A stretch of 64,000 nt of DNA, from the NCBI RefSeq assembly GCF_001011155.1, contig NZ_CP011481.1:1-64000 (forward strand), read 5' to 3'. Under the pieces are notes generated by a model, which did no database searches, was not told the DNA's origin, and saw only the letters and a list, made by a program, of their open reading frames with translations. This DNA is from Hoeflea sp. IMCC20628 (GTDB taxonomy: Bacteria; Pseudomonadota; Alphaproteobacteria; Rhizobiales; Rhizobiaceae). Of this stretch, positions 42,271 through 50,751 are shown piece after piece; position 1 is the stretch's first letter; every line of letters starts with the position of its first letter. The position numbers and the translations under genes were made by a program.

Positions 42271-44700
42271 TCATAGCTTGACCCGCTTCAAGAGTTGCGC
42301 GTTGATTGCGACCACGACCGTGCTTGCCGACATCAGTATCGCGCCCACAGCGGGCGTGAGCAGAATACCCCATGGCGCAAGCACTCCCGCGGCAAGCGGG
42401 ATGGCAAAGATGTTGTAGCCCGCTGCCAGCCAGAGGTTCTGTTTCATCTTGCGATATGTGACCCGGCTCAGTGTGATGATACGGGGGATGTCACGAGGGT
42501 CCGATCGCACCAGCACGATATGCCCAGCCTCGACGGCCACGTCTGCTCCGGCGCCGATCGCAATCCCGATATCCGCGGTGGCAAGGGCGGGCGCGTCATT
42601 CACCCCGTCCCCGATCATAGCCACCTTCTTGCCTTGGGCCTGCAACTCTCGGACCTTCGACGCCTTGTCGTCGGGCAGCACCTCCGCGAAAACTGTATCG
42701 ATGCCAAGTTCTTTTGCGACCGCATCGGCCACCGCCTGTGCGTCGCCCGTCAGCATGGCGACCTCAATGCCCCGTTCATGCAGCGCCGCGATGGCTTCAC
42801 GGCTTTCCTCGCGGATCGCATCCGCCACCGCATAGACAGCCAGCGCCTTGCCCGCCTGGACGAGATAGATCGCTGCCTGACCATTGCTGGCTGCGGCCTC
42901 GGAGGCAGCCTGAAGTGCTGGTGGAACATCGACGTTTTCCGCCTTGAGCAGCGCCGGCCCTCCCATATGATACTCGACCCCGTCGATTGTGGCTGCAACG
43001 CCCTTGCCGGTGATCGCGCGGAATCCGTCGGCTGATGGGACCGCGATGCCTTTGTCTTCCGCAGTTTTGACGATCCCCCGGGCTATCGGATGCTGGGATT
43101 CAGCTTCAATACCAGACGCGATGCGAAGGGCCTCGTCCTCCTTCAGGCCTTCAGCAACGGAACTGGCGACGATCCGGAACTCGCCCAGCGTCAATGTTCC
43201 GGTCTTGTCGAAAATTACGGTGTCAAGATTGCGGGCCTCCTCAAGCCCACGGCGGTCCCGGACCAGAAGGCCGTTACGGGCGCCTAGAGTCGTGGAGATG
43301 GCCACCACCAGCGGCACCGCCAGCCCGAGGGCATGTGGGCAAGCGATCACCAGAACCGTCACCATCCGCACCACCGCAAAATCCAGCTCGGCCCCTAGCA
43401 GTAGCCATGCCGCAAAAGTTACCACCGCCGCACCAATCGCGACAACGGTAAGAAGCCGGGCTGCGCGGTCTGCCAGGTGTTGAGATCTGGATTTGGAGGT
43501 CTGCGCATCGGCTACCAGCCGCATGATGCCCGACAGCTTGGTCTTGTCGCCCGTTCCGGTGACCTCAATGCGCAGAGACCCTTCTCCGTTGATCGTGGCG
43601 GCGATCACTTCGTCCCCTTCGCCTTTTTTCACGGGTCGCGATTCACCGGTGATCATCGCCTCGTCAATGTCGCTGGCACCCTTGCGCACCACACCATCCG
43701 CGGGAACGCTTTCACCCGGGCGCACCAGTAGCAGGTCGCCATTGCGCAAGGCACTGATATCGACCGTTTCCTCGCCCGTATCGGTTATCCGCGTTGCCGT
43801 GTCTGGCAAAAGCTTTGCCAGTTCCTTCAAAGCACCCTGAGCCTGATTGATGGATCGCATCTCGATCCAGTGGCCCAGCAGCATGATCGCGACCAGCGTT
43901 GCCAGCTCCCACCACAGTGGCATCGAGTCAATCAGCCCAAGCTGAACTACCCAGGAAAATACGAATGCGACCGTGATAGCGAGCGAGATGAGGGTCATCA
44001 TCCCCGGTAGTCGATCTCTCAGCTCGCGCCACGCACCTTGAAGGAAAACGAGACCGCCGTAGAGGAAGACGACAGTAGAGAGCACAGGCGCCATCCAATC
44101 CGATCCGGGGAACGCCGGAGCCTGGTAGCCAAGCAATTCCTGGATGGGGGCCGACCAGATGACAACCGGAACGGTGACAGCGAGCGACAGCCAGAACCGA
44201 TCCCGAAACTTCTCGGGAGAATGGCCCTGATGTTTGTCATGGCTATCGTGGCCCGCATGGTCGGATGAGGGTTCCGGCGTGTCGGTCTGACTGCCAGATG
44301 AGGACTTCGACGCATCCGTCACCGTGCCGTCGTGTTGCTCATGTCCTGCATGCGCGTCATGCGTAGCGGCAGGAGTTTCCGCCCCTGATTTCTGTGTGGC
44401 AGATAAGAGGGCGGCTGCCGGTTTGCTGTCGTCTAGGTGGTCTTCATGATCCTTGGTGGCTGCTACCTCAGGAGGTGCATCCTCAGCAGGTCTGTTGGAT
44501 TGCAATCCAAGCTCGTGCACTGTTGATTTGATATCGGAAACCGCAACCCGGGTTTCGTCATAGCGGACGGTGGCGTTCTTCGCGGCGAAATTCACCGTAA
44601 CGCTTTCAACGCCGGGTACCTCGCCGATCCGACTCTCCACTTCGTCGAGGCTCCATACCGACAACATGTCATCAACTTTGATCACGCTTGTTTTCATCAT
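42271..44700 (-). CDS. P1B-type copper ATPase with CPH motif (CopB-like)
   Basis: 809 residues. The transmembrane metal motif is CPH (454-456), typical of P1B-3 (CopB) pumps. Also seen are TGES (351-354), DKTGT (498-502, phosphorylated Asp) and [12 protein letters not shown]. The N-terminus is an HMA-like fold whose metal loop reads DDMLSVWS instead of GMTCxxC, so it cannot bind copper there. A His/Asp-rich linker follows (HDAHAGHEQHD, DHAGHDSHDKHQGH), which may take that role. It exports copper from the cytoplasm using ATP. A ribosome site AAAGGAA precedes ATG 44700. No partner genes next to it. Confidence 0.9.
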   Translation of the reverse strand: MMKTSVIKVDDMLSVWSLDEVESRIGEVPGVESVTVNFAAKNATVRYDETRVAVSDIKSTVHELGLQSNRPAEDAPPEVAATKDHEDHLDDSKPAAALLSATQKSGAETPAATHDAHAGHEQHDGTVTDASKSSSGSQTDTPEPSSDHAGHDSHDKHQGHSPEKFRDRFWLSLAVTVPVVIWSAPIQELLGYQAPAFPGSDWMAPVLSTVVFLYGGLVFLQGAWRELRDRLPGMMTLISLAITVAFVFSWVVQLGLIDSMPLWWELATLVAIMLLGHWIEMRSINQAQGALKELAKLLPDTATRITDTGEETVDISALRNGDLLLVRPGESVPADGVVRKGASDIDEAMITGESRPVKKGEGDEVIAATINGEGSLRIEVTGTGDKTKLSGIMRLVADAQTSKSRSQHLADRAARLLTVVAIGAAVVTFAAWLLLGAELDFAVVRMVTVLVIACPHALGLAVPLVVAISTTLGARNGLLVRDRRGLEEARNLDTVIFDKTGTLTLGEFRIVASSVAEGLKEDEALRIASGIEAESQHPIARGIVKTAEDKGIAVPSADGFRAITGKGVAATIDGVEYHMGGPALLKAENVDVPPALQAASEAAASNGQAAIYLVQAGKALAVYAVADAIREESREAIAALHERGIEVAMLTGDAQAVADAVAKELGIDTVFAEVLPDDKASKVRELQAQGKKVAMIGDGVNDAPALATADIGIAIGAGADVAVEAGHIVLVRSDPRDIPRIITLSRVTYRKMKQNLWLAAGYNIFAIPLAAGVLAPWGILLTPAVGAILMSASTVVVAINAQLLKRVKL

Positions 44701-45039
44701 CTGTTCCTTTGGCGGTCTTCGACCGTGGGCGTTAGGCTATCTCGTCAATGCTATTTCGGTCTGTACAGCCGACATTTATAACTTTGATTTTCAGTAATTG
44801 TGGACTGCAAGAGCCAAGGAATTCAACGCTGGCACCTGACGCTTGCCGTACCCTTCGTGACGTGTTGCAGGGACTTAGACGCAGGTCCGCTTCGGATATT
44901 ACAGATATTGGCTCGCAGTTCCGGATACTGACCTCCCGGTGTCGTCGGTGTCCGTCAGTATTCAAGCGAAAGGCACTATCAGCCCCGACTGTTGATGCCG
45001 TGTTGTTATTGATGACGACGTTCCTGAGTTGGGCTCAGT
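44701..45039. other. intergenic, promoter region of the CPH ATPase, no gene recognised
   Basis: About 340 bases between the ATPase start and an IS5 remnant. Short frames on both strands show no ribosome site or known motif. The ATPase promoter should be near 44720-44800 on the minus strand; I find no CueR-type box. Confidence 0.45.
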
Positions 45040-45320
45040 TATGGGCGCTTGCACTCGTCACCGTCCACCGCACATCACGATCCTTCTGCGCAAGCTTGGC
45101 GGGCTTGTCCTACCAGTCATCGGGTATCTCGCCGGCCTTGATCGCCGCCTTCTCGTCCTTGCTGTAGCGCCGCCTGGATGATCGTTGCATCGACGATCTG
45201 GCTACCTTTGGCAAGATAGCCAGACTTCAAGAGATGCTTATCGAACCGGGCGAACAGGTTGTCGATGACACCAGCCCGAACCAGGTTTTCGCGGCGGTGT
45301 TCCCGGCGAGCGCGCCGAGG
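45040..45320 (-). pseudogene. IS5-family transposase remnant
   Basis: On the minus strand one frame reads ENLVRAGVIDNLFARFDKHL and SGYLAKGSQIVDATIIQA, a common stretch of IS5-type transposases with the first catalytic Asp. It then needs a frameshift to continue as SKDEKAAIKAGEIPDDW, a stop codon, and DKPAKLAQKDRDVRWTV. Both ends of the gene are lost. Its left-over sequence begins where the GAPDH gene ends. Confidence 0.7.
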
Positions 45321-45332
45321 CCACCGCCATCG

Positions 45333-46403
45333 CTATAGGTGTGTATTTCCGCCCGCACCGCTCCCTGTCGGAGATATGCCGATACCCAAGGCCTTGTTGG
45401 TTTTTTCAATCGATGCCGACGCGTTTTTCTCCATTCCCGTGAGCGCACGGATGGCGTCAATCGTTTCGGGAATGACAATCGCCTGATTGTCCACCATATA
45501 CGCATAGAACAGCTCATTACCCTGCACCGTGAGCATGTCCTCCCACAACGCCACTTCATACAGGTCAGCATGCGGCCGTCCGAGGTCGGCCATCCACTCC
45601 TTGACCGCGTTGAGCGCGGAAAGACCGGAATCCATACGGATAAGCGCTATGCGCGAGGACGTTCTGAAGGCGTCAAGGATGTCGTCCTTGCAGGCGGGTT
45701 TGGTGAGTTCTACAGACCAGTAGTGTAGATGGCCCAAGGTCTCAGGCACTTTGACCGCCATGGTCACAACGTCAAGCTGCGGATCGACGCTTTGCGCGTC
45801 CGGCCCTTGGTGACTTGGTATGTTTGGCTCGGGCACCAAGGTGTTCATGATACCGCCTAAATGGCTTTCCCATGGATCGGTCGCGCGGCGCAAGAGCGTG
45901 CCGCGCGCCTTGCGGAGCAACCCTGCCTGCTTGAGCGCGGTGAGCGTGCGCACAATCGAGGTTGTATTGCACGAGACCACGCGCGTGGCATCGCGTCCTA
46001 CCGCACTGGCAAAATTGGCTTCCGCCACGAAGGAATGTCCCGTTTCCTCGTGCTTTTCACCACCTTGAAGAATGAACTTGATGCCTTGTCGGCGATAGGT
46101 CCTGATATTTTGCGCCGCGATTTTCTTGGGCGTACAATCGACTATGATATCCGATACCGCCAGGAGGTCGTCAAGCCCACCCTGGATGGCCAATCCAGCC
46201 GCGTGCATGACCGCCGCGCTGTCGGGTGTGGCACCGAACAGGCGGTAGCCACGTGCTGTGGCAATATGCATGCGCCAGTCAGTAACGACATCACACACGC
46301 CCGCCAATATCATGTCTTCCTGACGCGTCACAGCATCGGCAACACGTTTGCCGATGACTCCATATCCGTTGACGGCGACACGTGTTTTGGTTGATGTGAC
46401 CAT
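45333..46403 (-). CDS. type II (archaeal-like) glyceraldehyde-3-phosphate dehydrogenase
   Basis: 356 residues. The Rossmann motif is VNGYGVIGKRVADAV (11-25), and the catalytic Cys145 lies in SCNTTSIVRTL, as in archaeal GAPDH rather than the usual bacterial SCTTN form. The enzyme oxidises glyceraldehyde-3-phosphate with phosphate and NAD(P). The normal family end KTNKALGIG is present; after it come about 15 residues (SPTGSGAGGNTHL) that run toward the IS5 remnant, so the true stop was probably replaced by IS sequence. Alone on its transcript. Such genes appear in some bacteria as transferred or stress-linked extra copies; why it lies in a metal region is unclear. Confidence 0.88.
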   Translation of the reverse strand: MVTSTKTRVAVNGYGVIGKRVADAVTRQEDMILAGVCDVVTDWRMHIATARGYRLFGATPDSAAVMHAAGLAIQGGLDDLLAVSDIIVDCTPKKIAAQNIRTYRRQGIKFILQGGEKHEETGHSFVAEANFASAVGRDATRVVSCNTTSIVRTLTALKQAGLLRKARGTLLRRATDPWESHLGGIMNTLVPEPNIPSHQGPDAQSVDPQLDVVTMAVKVPETLGHLHYWSVELTKPACKDDILDAFRTSSRIALIRMDSGLSALNAVKEWMADLGRPHADLYEVALWEDMLTVQGNELFYAYMVDNQAIVIPETIDAIRALTGMEKNASASIEKTNKALGIGISPTGSGAGGNTHL

Positions 46404-46793
46404 GATGTTTCTCCGTTGGGTGCCAACTGAGGTCTAAATACCTGACTATCCGCACATTTGGATAGCGGTCAAATATACAGACGCTCGCGTTGTTGCCCCA
46501 TTACAGCGAAGAACTACAGGACCACAACGCTGCTGGTTTCCTGTTCAGGACAGGACCTAAAACGTGTCGCAGCTTGTGATATTCGGGATTCCCAGATTGC
46601 TTGATCCAAAGCGATTTCTGGCGGCGGCAGACCACTGTATAATGGGTGCATAACAACTCTGAATTCGAATGCCAGAATGGCACGGCACCGACGCAGTTGG
46701 CAAGGCTCACCACGCGGCAATGGGTGGAATAAACCGGCCGGCCCTCACCTTCCATTTCGAGTTTTGCAGCACATAAAAGACGTTACGTCGGAC
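46404..46793. other. intergenic, no gene recognised
   Basis: 390 bases upstream of GAPDH and downstream of the acyltransferase. Open frames on the minus strand have no ribosome site or motif. The GAPDH promoter must be in its left part. Confidence 0.45.
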
Positions 46794-47828
46794 CTACTCA
46801 GTTTTCATATGCGCCCATCCCGGGCGCTCGAACAGGAAGTTCCCGAAACCGGTCAAGCCGATAGCAAGATAGAGTATGATCGGAGTTATCAGGGCCACCA
46901 GGAAGACCGCAAGGCTGAGCGGTCCGGTTTGCGTGATCAGCCCGGTATTCATGGCTATCTCGCGAAAGATCGACATGGGGATTGTAAAAACAAGGTAGAT
47001 GACAAGAGAATGGCTGCCGATCCACCGCAACCAGCCTGTATATGGCCGATCCACCAAAACCACACTGAACGCGCAAAGTGCCACCGCGCCTGCGACACCA
47101 AGCAGCAAATGCAGCGGTGGAAACGCAGCAAACCCCATGCGCGTTTCGTCCGGAAGCAATTCGAAACTCGGTAGAAACACCAAAAATCCGTTGACGACGA
47201 ACCAGACAGCCAGCGCAGCAATTGCTTTCCCGCGATTTTCGGCTATCCAGCCGGCCATCCGAAAAATCTGCGGAGCGAACGCATAGCCGATGTAGAAGAA
47301 CACGAAATAGGCGGCAAATTGCGTCACAATGTAACTTGAAACGTTGATCGGAGCGATCTGCAAACCGGTCGCGACAGCAATCACAAGCCAGTGCGGCACC
47401 CGGAATTGCCACAGCAGCTTCGCGGCAATGGCGAACACGCCGAGCATGTAGACAAACCACAACACCCCATAGGGCTGGACAATGGCGCGGGCAAGATCCA
47501 CTGCCATAGCAACAGGATCGCGAGCGAAAATGCCCACCTTCAAAGCGATCATGATGAAAGCCCACAAACCATAGAAATACATGTAATGCACAAAGCGGCG
47601 ATCAGCATATCGCCGCCAGGGACGAGCGATCACCGTCGAAAGAAACAGGCCGGAAATGAGAAAAAACTCCGGCATGCGAAAGGGCGTAGCGAACGCGATC
47701 ACGTAATGAAGAAAACCGACACCGCCGGCATGCCGACCGGTACTGTAGGTCGCATACATCATCACCACCAAGATGATCGACACGCCCTTCGCAATGTCCA
47801 CCCAAGCCATACGCTTCGAATGAGTCAT
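46794..47828 (-). CDS. acyltransferase-3 family membrane protein
   Basis: 344 residues with about ten hydrophobic helices. The start RMAWVDIAKGVSIILVV is the family hallmark: a polar Asp in the first helix followed by K-G; His residues on the next helices would be the catalytic site. Proteins of this family transfer acetyl or succinyl groups onto glycans or peptidoglycan at the membrane. It overlaps the cytochrome c gene by 4 bases (47825-47828), so it is the last gene of the run from 49459. Substrate unknown; with cell-wall transpeptidases in the same run, a cell-envelope modification is plausible. Confidence 0.82.
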   Translation of the reverse strand: MTHSKRMAWVDIAKGVSIILVVMMYATYSTGRHAGGVGFLHYVIAFATPFRMPEFFLISGLFLSTVIARPWRRYADRRFVHYMYFYGLWAFIMIALKVGIFARDPVAMAVDLARAIVQPYGVLWFVYMLGVFAIAAKLLWQFRVPHWLVIAVATGLQIAPINVSSYIVTQFAAYFVFFYIGYAFAPQIFRMAGWIAENRGKAIAALAVWFVVNGFLVFLPSFELLPDETRMGFAAFPPLHLLLGVAGAVALCAFSVVLVDRPYTGWLRWIGSHSLVIYLVFTIPMSIFREIAMNTGLITQTGPLSLAVFLVALITPIILYLAIGLTGFGNFLFERPGWAHMKTE

Positions 47829-48313
47829 TGCGATTCCAGGGCGTTGCGCGCATTCATCTCATCGTGGCCGTTGCGGATTTCGTCCGGCCATGTGCTCTTG
47901 ATGTAGGAGAGTACCGCGATGATTTCTGCATCGGTGAGCACTCCTTCATAGACCGGCATTGCCGAAGTGTAGTTCTTCAGATTGGCGGCGGCTACAATTC
48001 CGTACTTTGTGATCTCGAAGAGAATTTGATCCGTGTGATGCCAGGTATGGCCGGTCTCGTCATGGGGCGGCGCCGGCATCAGACCGTCCGGTCCCGGCGA
48101 ACGCCAATCCTCGTCTTGTCCTTCCAATTCCACACCATGGCAGGACGCGCAACTATCGGCATAAAGGGTTTTACCCAACGCCAACACTCGCCGGTCGTCT
48201 GGTTTAAAAAGCCCCGTTCTTACTTCATCCTGTTGCACCATCACAACGATCGCGGCGATTACAAACCCCGCAACAGCGGCAAAGGCCGTGACATACAAAG
48301 ACCTACTACGCAT
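47825..48313 (-). CDS. membrane-anchored cytochrome c
   Basis: 162 residues from ATG 48313. An N-terminal helix (LYVTAFAAVAGFVIAAIVVMV) anchors it to the periplasmic side. The single heme site is CASCH near residue 55, with the axial Met in YTSAMPVYEG. It carries electrons, possibly from Cu(I) oxidation or to a terminal oxidase. A similar class I cytochrome is at 59944-60375 in the second half of the copper block. It lies 7 bases after the transpeptidase gene; the ribosome site is weak, so coupling is likely. Confidence 0.85.
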   Translation of the reverse strand: MRSRSLYVTAFAAVAGFVIAAIVVMVQQDEVRTGLFKPDDRRVLALGKTLYADSCASCHGVELEGQDEDWRSPGPDGLMPAPPHDETGHTWHHTDQILFEITKYGIVAAANLKNYTSAMPVYEGVLTDAEIIAVLSYIKSTWPDEIRNGHDEMNARNALESQ

Positions 48314-48320
48314 GGCCGTC

Positions 48321-48980
48321 TTACACCACGATGAGCCGGGAGCCCGAAGGCACGCGGTTGTATAGGTCAATAATATCCTGGTTCATCAATCGGACGCATC
48401 CGCTTGAGACGGCCTTACCGATCGTCCAGTATTCGGGCGAGCCGTGGATACGGTAGAGAGTGTCTTCACCATTCTGGAAGATATAGAGCGCGCGCGCGCC
48501 CAAAGGATTATCGAGCCCGGGCGGCATGCCGCCATTGTCCGCGCTCCATTGCTCCAGTTCCGGTTGCCGTTCGATCATCTCCGCAGGCGGCGTCCATTTT
48601 GGCCACGCCTGCTTCCACTGTATGCGGCCTTCGCCCGACCATTCAAAGCCTTGCCGGCCAAGGCCAACCCCATAGCGCATGGCCTTGCCACCTTCCTGGA
48701 CAAGATGAAGGAAGAATGTACTCGTATTGACTATGACGGTACCGACTGGATGCGGGCCTGCGTAATCGACCTGTCTACGCCAGAGTTTTTCCGGTACTTT
48801 TGTCAAGTCGACTGCTGGAATGGGGAATCTTTCATCCGGCATCGGTCCGTACATTGCAAGATAGGAAGGAGGTGGCCCTTTTGGCTCGGGCGGGACCTGC
48901 AGTGTTTCAGTTGTCGAGCAACCTTGCAGCGTGACAATCGACAGGCTCCCCGCACCCGTGATGAATTGGCGCCGGTTCAT
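48321..48980 (-). CDS. L,D-transpeptidase (YkuD), Tat/lipoprotein-like
   Basis: 219 residues. The start MNRRQFITGAG has a twin-arginine motif and ends in LQGC, a lipobox. The YkuD catalytic words are YRIHGSPE and VSSGCVRLMNQDI, the Cys being the nucleophile. It cross-links peptidoglycan stems (3-3 links) or attaches proteins, in the periplasm. It overlaps the DUF411 gene by 4 bases (48977-48980). A close relative is at 49761-50318. Copper inhibits L,D-transpeptidases in E. coli, so extra copies beside copper genes could have a protective meaning. Confidence 0.9.
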   Translation of the reverse strand: MNRRQFITGAGSLSIVTLQGCSTTETLQVPPEPKGPPPSYLAMYGPMPDERFPIPAVDLTKVPEKLWRRQVDYAGPHPVGTVIVNTSTFFLHLVQEGGKAMRYGVGLGRQGFEWSGEGRIQWKQAWPKWTPPAEMIERQPELEQWSADNGGMPPGLDNPLGARALYIFQNGEDTLYRIHGSPEYWTIGKAVSSGCVRLMNQDIIDLYNRVPSGSRLIVV

Positions 48981-49459
48981 TGTGTGCCAGCCTTGAAGAA
49001 AACCGCAGGAGCCTCAGCGGCTCGACCAGTGAACGCATAGACCGTATAGTTTGCCTCTGGGTCATCGCCCATACCGAGTGACCCCATCGGCATGCCCGGG
49101 GTCGACACTCCACGGATATCCGGTCGCTCGGTCATCAGTTTCTTGACCGCCTCGATCGGCACATGACCTTCAAGCACGTATTTGCGTTCGCCGCCAATCA
49201 TGGCGGTATGGCAGGCCTCAAGTCCCCCGGGCACGCCGGCCTGCATCTTGATCGGCGTGAGGTCTTCCACATCGGTAGTCTCGACGTCGTAGCCTGCCTT
49301 TTCCATGGCTTCAACCCAGGCCTGGCAGCACCCGCACCATGGCGTCTTGAAAACCATGATCTGGTTGTCAGCATCCGGCGTTTCGGCAAGCGCAACCGTG
49401 GTTATTGTGGAAAGCCCCATGGCAATCGACACGGCAAGTGAGGTGAGAATTTTGGTCAT
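48977..49459 (-). CDS. DUF411 periplasmic metal-binding protein
   Basis: 160 residues with a signal peptide to about residue 25 (TTVALAETP). The DUF411 pattern is present: a thioredoxin-like CGCC in TPWCGCCQAW, GGLEACHTAMIGG and GHVPIEAVKKL. These proteins are found with copper-resistance genes and are thought to bind copper in the periplasm. First gene of the run that ends with the acyltransferase at 46794. Confidence 0.88.
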   Translation of the reverse strand: MTKILTSLAVSIAMGLSTITTVALAETPDADNQIMVFKTPWCGCCQAWVEAMEKAGYDVETTDVEDLTPIKMQAGVPGGLEACHTAMIGGERKYVLEGHVPIEAVKKLMTERPDIRGVSTPGMPMGSLGMGDDPEANYTVYAFTGRAAEAPAVFFKAGTQ

Positions 49460-49760
49460 TTCAGATGTCTTTCTAACTGTTGGAGAGGCTGTTTATGGCA
49501 AGCATGGCCCACGGTTTTGAGCATGAAGACCCGAACACCGGGGCATCGTTCCAAAGCAGTAAGGGTCGCAGCATTTCCACGTATGGCGTTTCATACAGCG
49601 TCGCCGAAGGGATCAGTCTGGTGCCCGCGACCATAGGCGGTCAGCGGGTGAGAATTATCCTTAGCGGGTTGCCCGAACCGGCCTTGCCGGCGTTGCATGC
49701 ATTAATCGACGGACGCTGGAGCCGGGGGACACGGTGAGGGTTCGTGTGTTTGCTGATACA
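49460..49760. other. intergenic, promoter region
   Basis: 300 bases between two minus-strand genes. It must hold the promoter of the DUF411 run. A plus-strand frame (49480-49737) exists but has no support (see rejected items). I see no clear operator. Confidence 0.4.
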
Positions 49761-50318
49761 TCACAACACCACCACCTGTGCACCGACAGGCACCCTTTCA
49801 TAAAGGTCTTCGACATGTGCATTGATCATGCGAATACAGCCGTTGGAGACCGAGCGCCCGATGGACGAGGGCTGTGTCGTGCCGTGGATGCGGTAATATG
49901 TGTCGCGGCCGTTCCTGTAGAGATAAAGTGCACGCGATCCGAGCGGATTGCCTGGACCTCCGGGGACACCCTTGGCATATTTGGCGTACTTGCCGGGTTG
50001 GCGCCGGATCATATTTTTGGTCGGCGTCCAGCTCGGCCATTTCGCCTTGCGAGCTATATTAGCAGTCCCTTTAAAAGTAAGGCCCGCTTTGCCAACGCCC
50101 ACGCCATAGCGGCGCGCCATTCCATTGCTCAACTGCAAATAGAGAAAGTGGTTGCGGGGGTCGACAATAACCGTACCGGGCGAATACCCCGAGAACGCCA
50201 CTGATTGTGGCTCAAACTTCGGGTCCAACTTGAATGAATTTACATGCGCATGAGCCTGCGATGCCGGCATCAATGCCAAAGCCGCAAAGCCGAACATGAG
50301 TTTTCGTTTGGAAATCAT
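49761..50318 (-). CDS. L,D-transpeptidase (YkuD), secreted
   Basis: 185 residues from ATG 50318, fixed by GAGGT upstream. Signal peptide to about residue 23 (PASQAHAH). The catalytic part YRIHGTTQPSSIG and VSNGCIRMINAHVEDLY has the nucleophile Cys; SVAFSGYSPGTVIVDPRNHF begins the fold. It is close to the protein at 48321-48980 in sequence and length, a probable local duplication, but has an ordinary Sec signal in place of the Tat/lipoprotein start. It follows the small Cys protein gene by 56 bases. Confidence 0.9.
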   Translation of the reverse strand: MISKRKLMFGFAALALMPASQAHAHVNSFKLDPKFEPQSVAFSGYSPGTVIVDPRNHFLYLQLSNGMARRYGVGVGKAGLTFKGTANIARKAKWPSWTPTKNMIRRQPGKYAKYAKGVPGGPGNPLGSRALYLYRNGRDTYYRIHGTTQPSSIGRSVSNGCIRMINAHVEDLYERVPVGAQVVVL

Positions 50319-50374
50319 AATTACCTCGTGACTGATCAAATTCAAGAAGCGCCTATTGGCGCGGCTATCCGTAA

Positions 50375-50701
50375 TCAGGACACGATGGGGGGTCTCATGA
50401 GGCTGCCTTCGACCGAATAAGTCAGCGAAGCCGAATACGAACTTGCTTTAACGGAGATTGTTCGCGGAAAACCTGCAACCACATTTGGCGTAAGGTAATG
50501 GCAGTCCATGGCACAACTGGTGTGACCATGCCCCATCTTGCTGCCGGGAGTCTCACAGCAGTTCATCATGACAGCGTCGGGCAGGCTTTGTACGGTCATC
50601 ATCTGGCCAACCGCATCCGCAGTTTGCGCACTCTGCGTAGAGGCCACGAGTGCGCCATTTGTAAACAGCAAGAAAACAACTGCGATGATGAGACTGCGCA
50701 T
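50375..50701 (-). CDS. small secreted Cys-containing protein of the copper block
   Basis: 108 residues. Signal peptide to about residue 20 (LLFTNGALVAST). The mature part has Met and Cys clusters, DAVMMNCCETPGSKMGHGHT and SCAMDCHYL, which could bind copper, and ends LMRPPIVS. The Cys cluster plus RPP end repeats what is seen at 24602 and 28613. It is 50 bases downstream of the multicopper oxidase gene and 56 bases upstream of a transpeptidase gene, in one run on the minus strand. No named family. Confidence 0.65.
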   Translation of the reverse strand: MRSLIIAVVFLLFTNGALVASTQSAQTADAVGQMMTVQSLPDAVMMNCCETPGSKMGHGHTSCAMDCHYLTPNVVAGFPRTISVKASSYSASLTYSVEGSLMRPPIVS

Positions 50702-50751
50702 ACCAACCTAATTACCCGAAAAAGCTGAAATATTCCATAAGAAACCGACCA

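Noticed and set aside
44732-44965. Minus-strand frame of 77 codons before the CPH ATPase.
   Set aside because: No ribosome site or family; it lies where the ATPase promoter must be.
49480-49737. Plus-strand frame of 85 codons between two minus-strand genes.
   Set aside because: No clear ribosome site, no domain, and it spans the region where the DUF411 promoter should be; I cannot support it.
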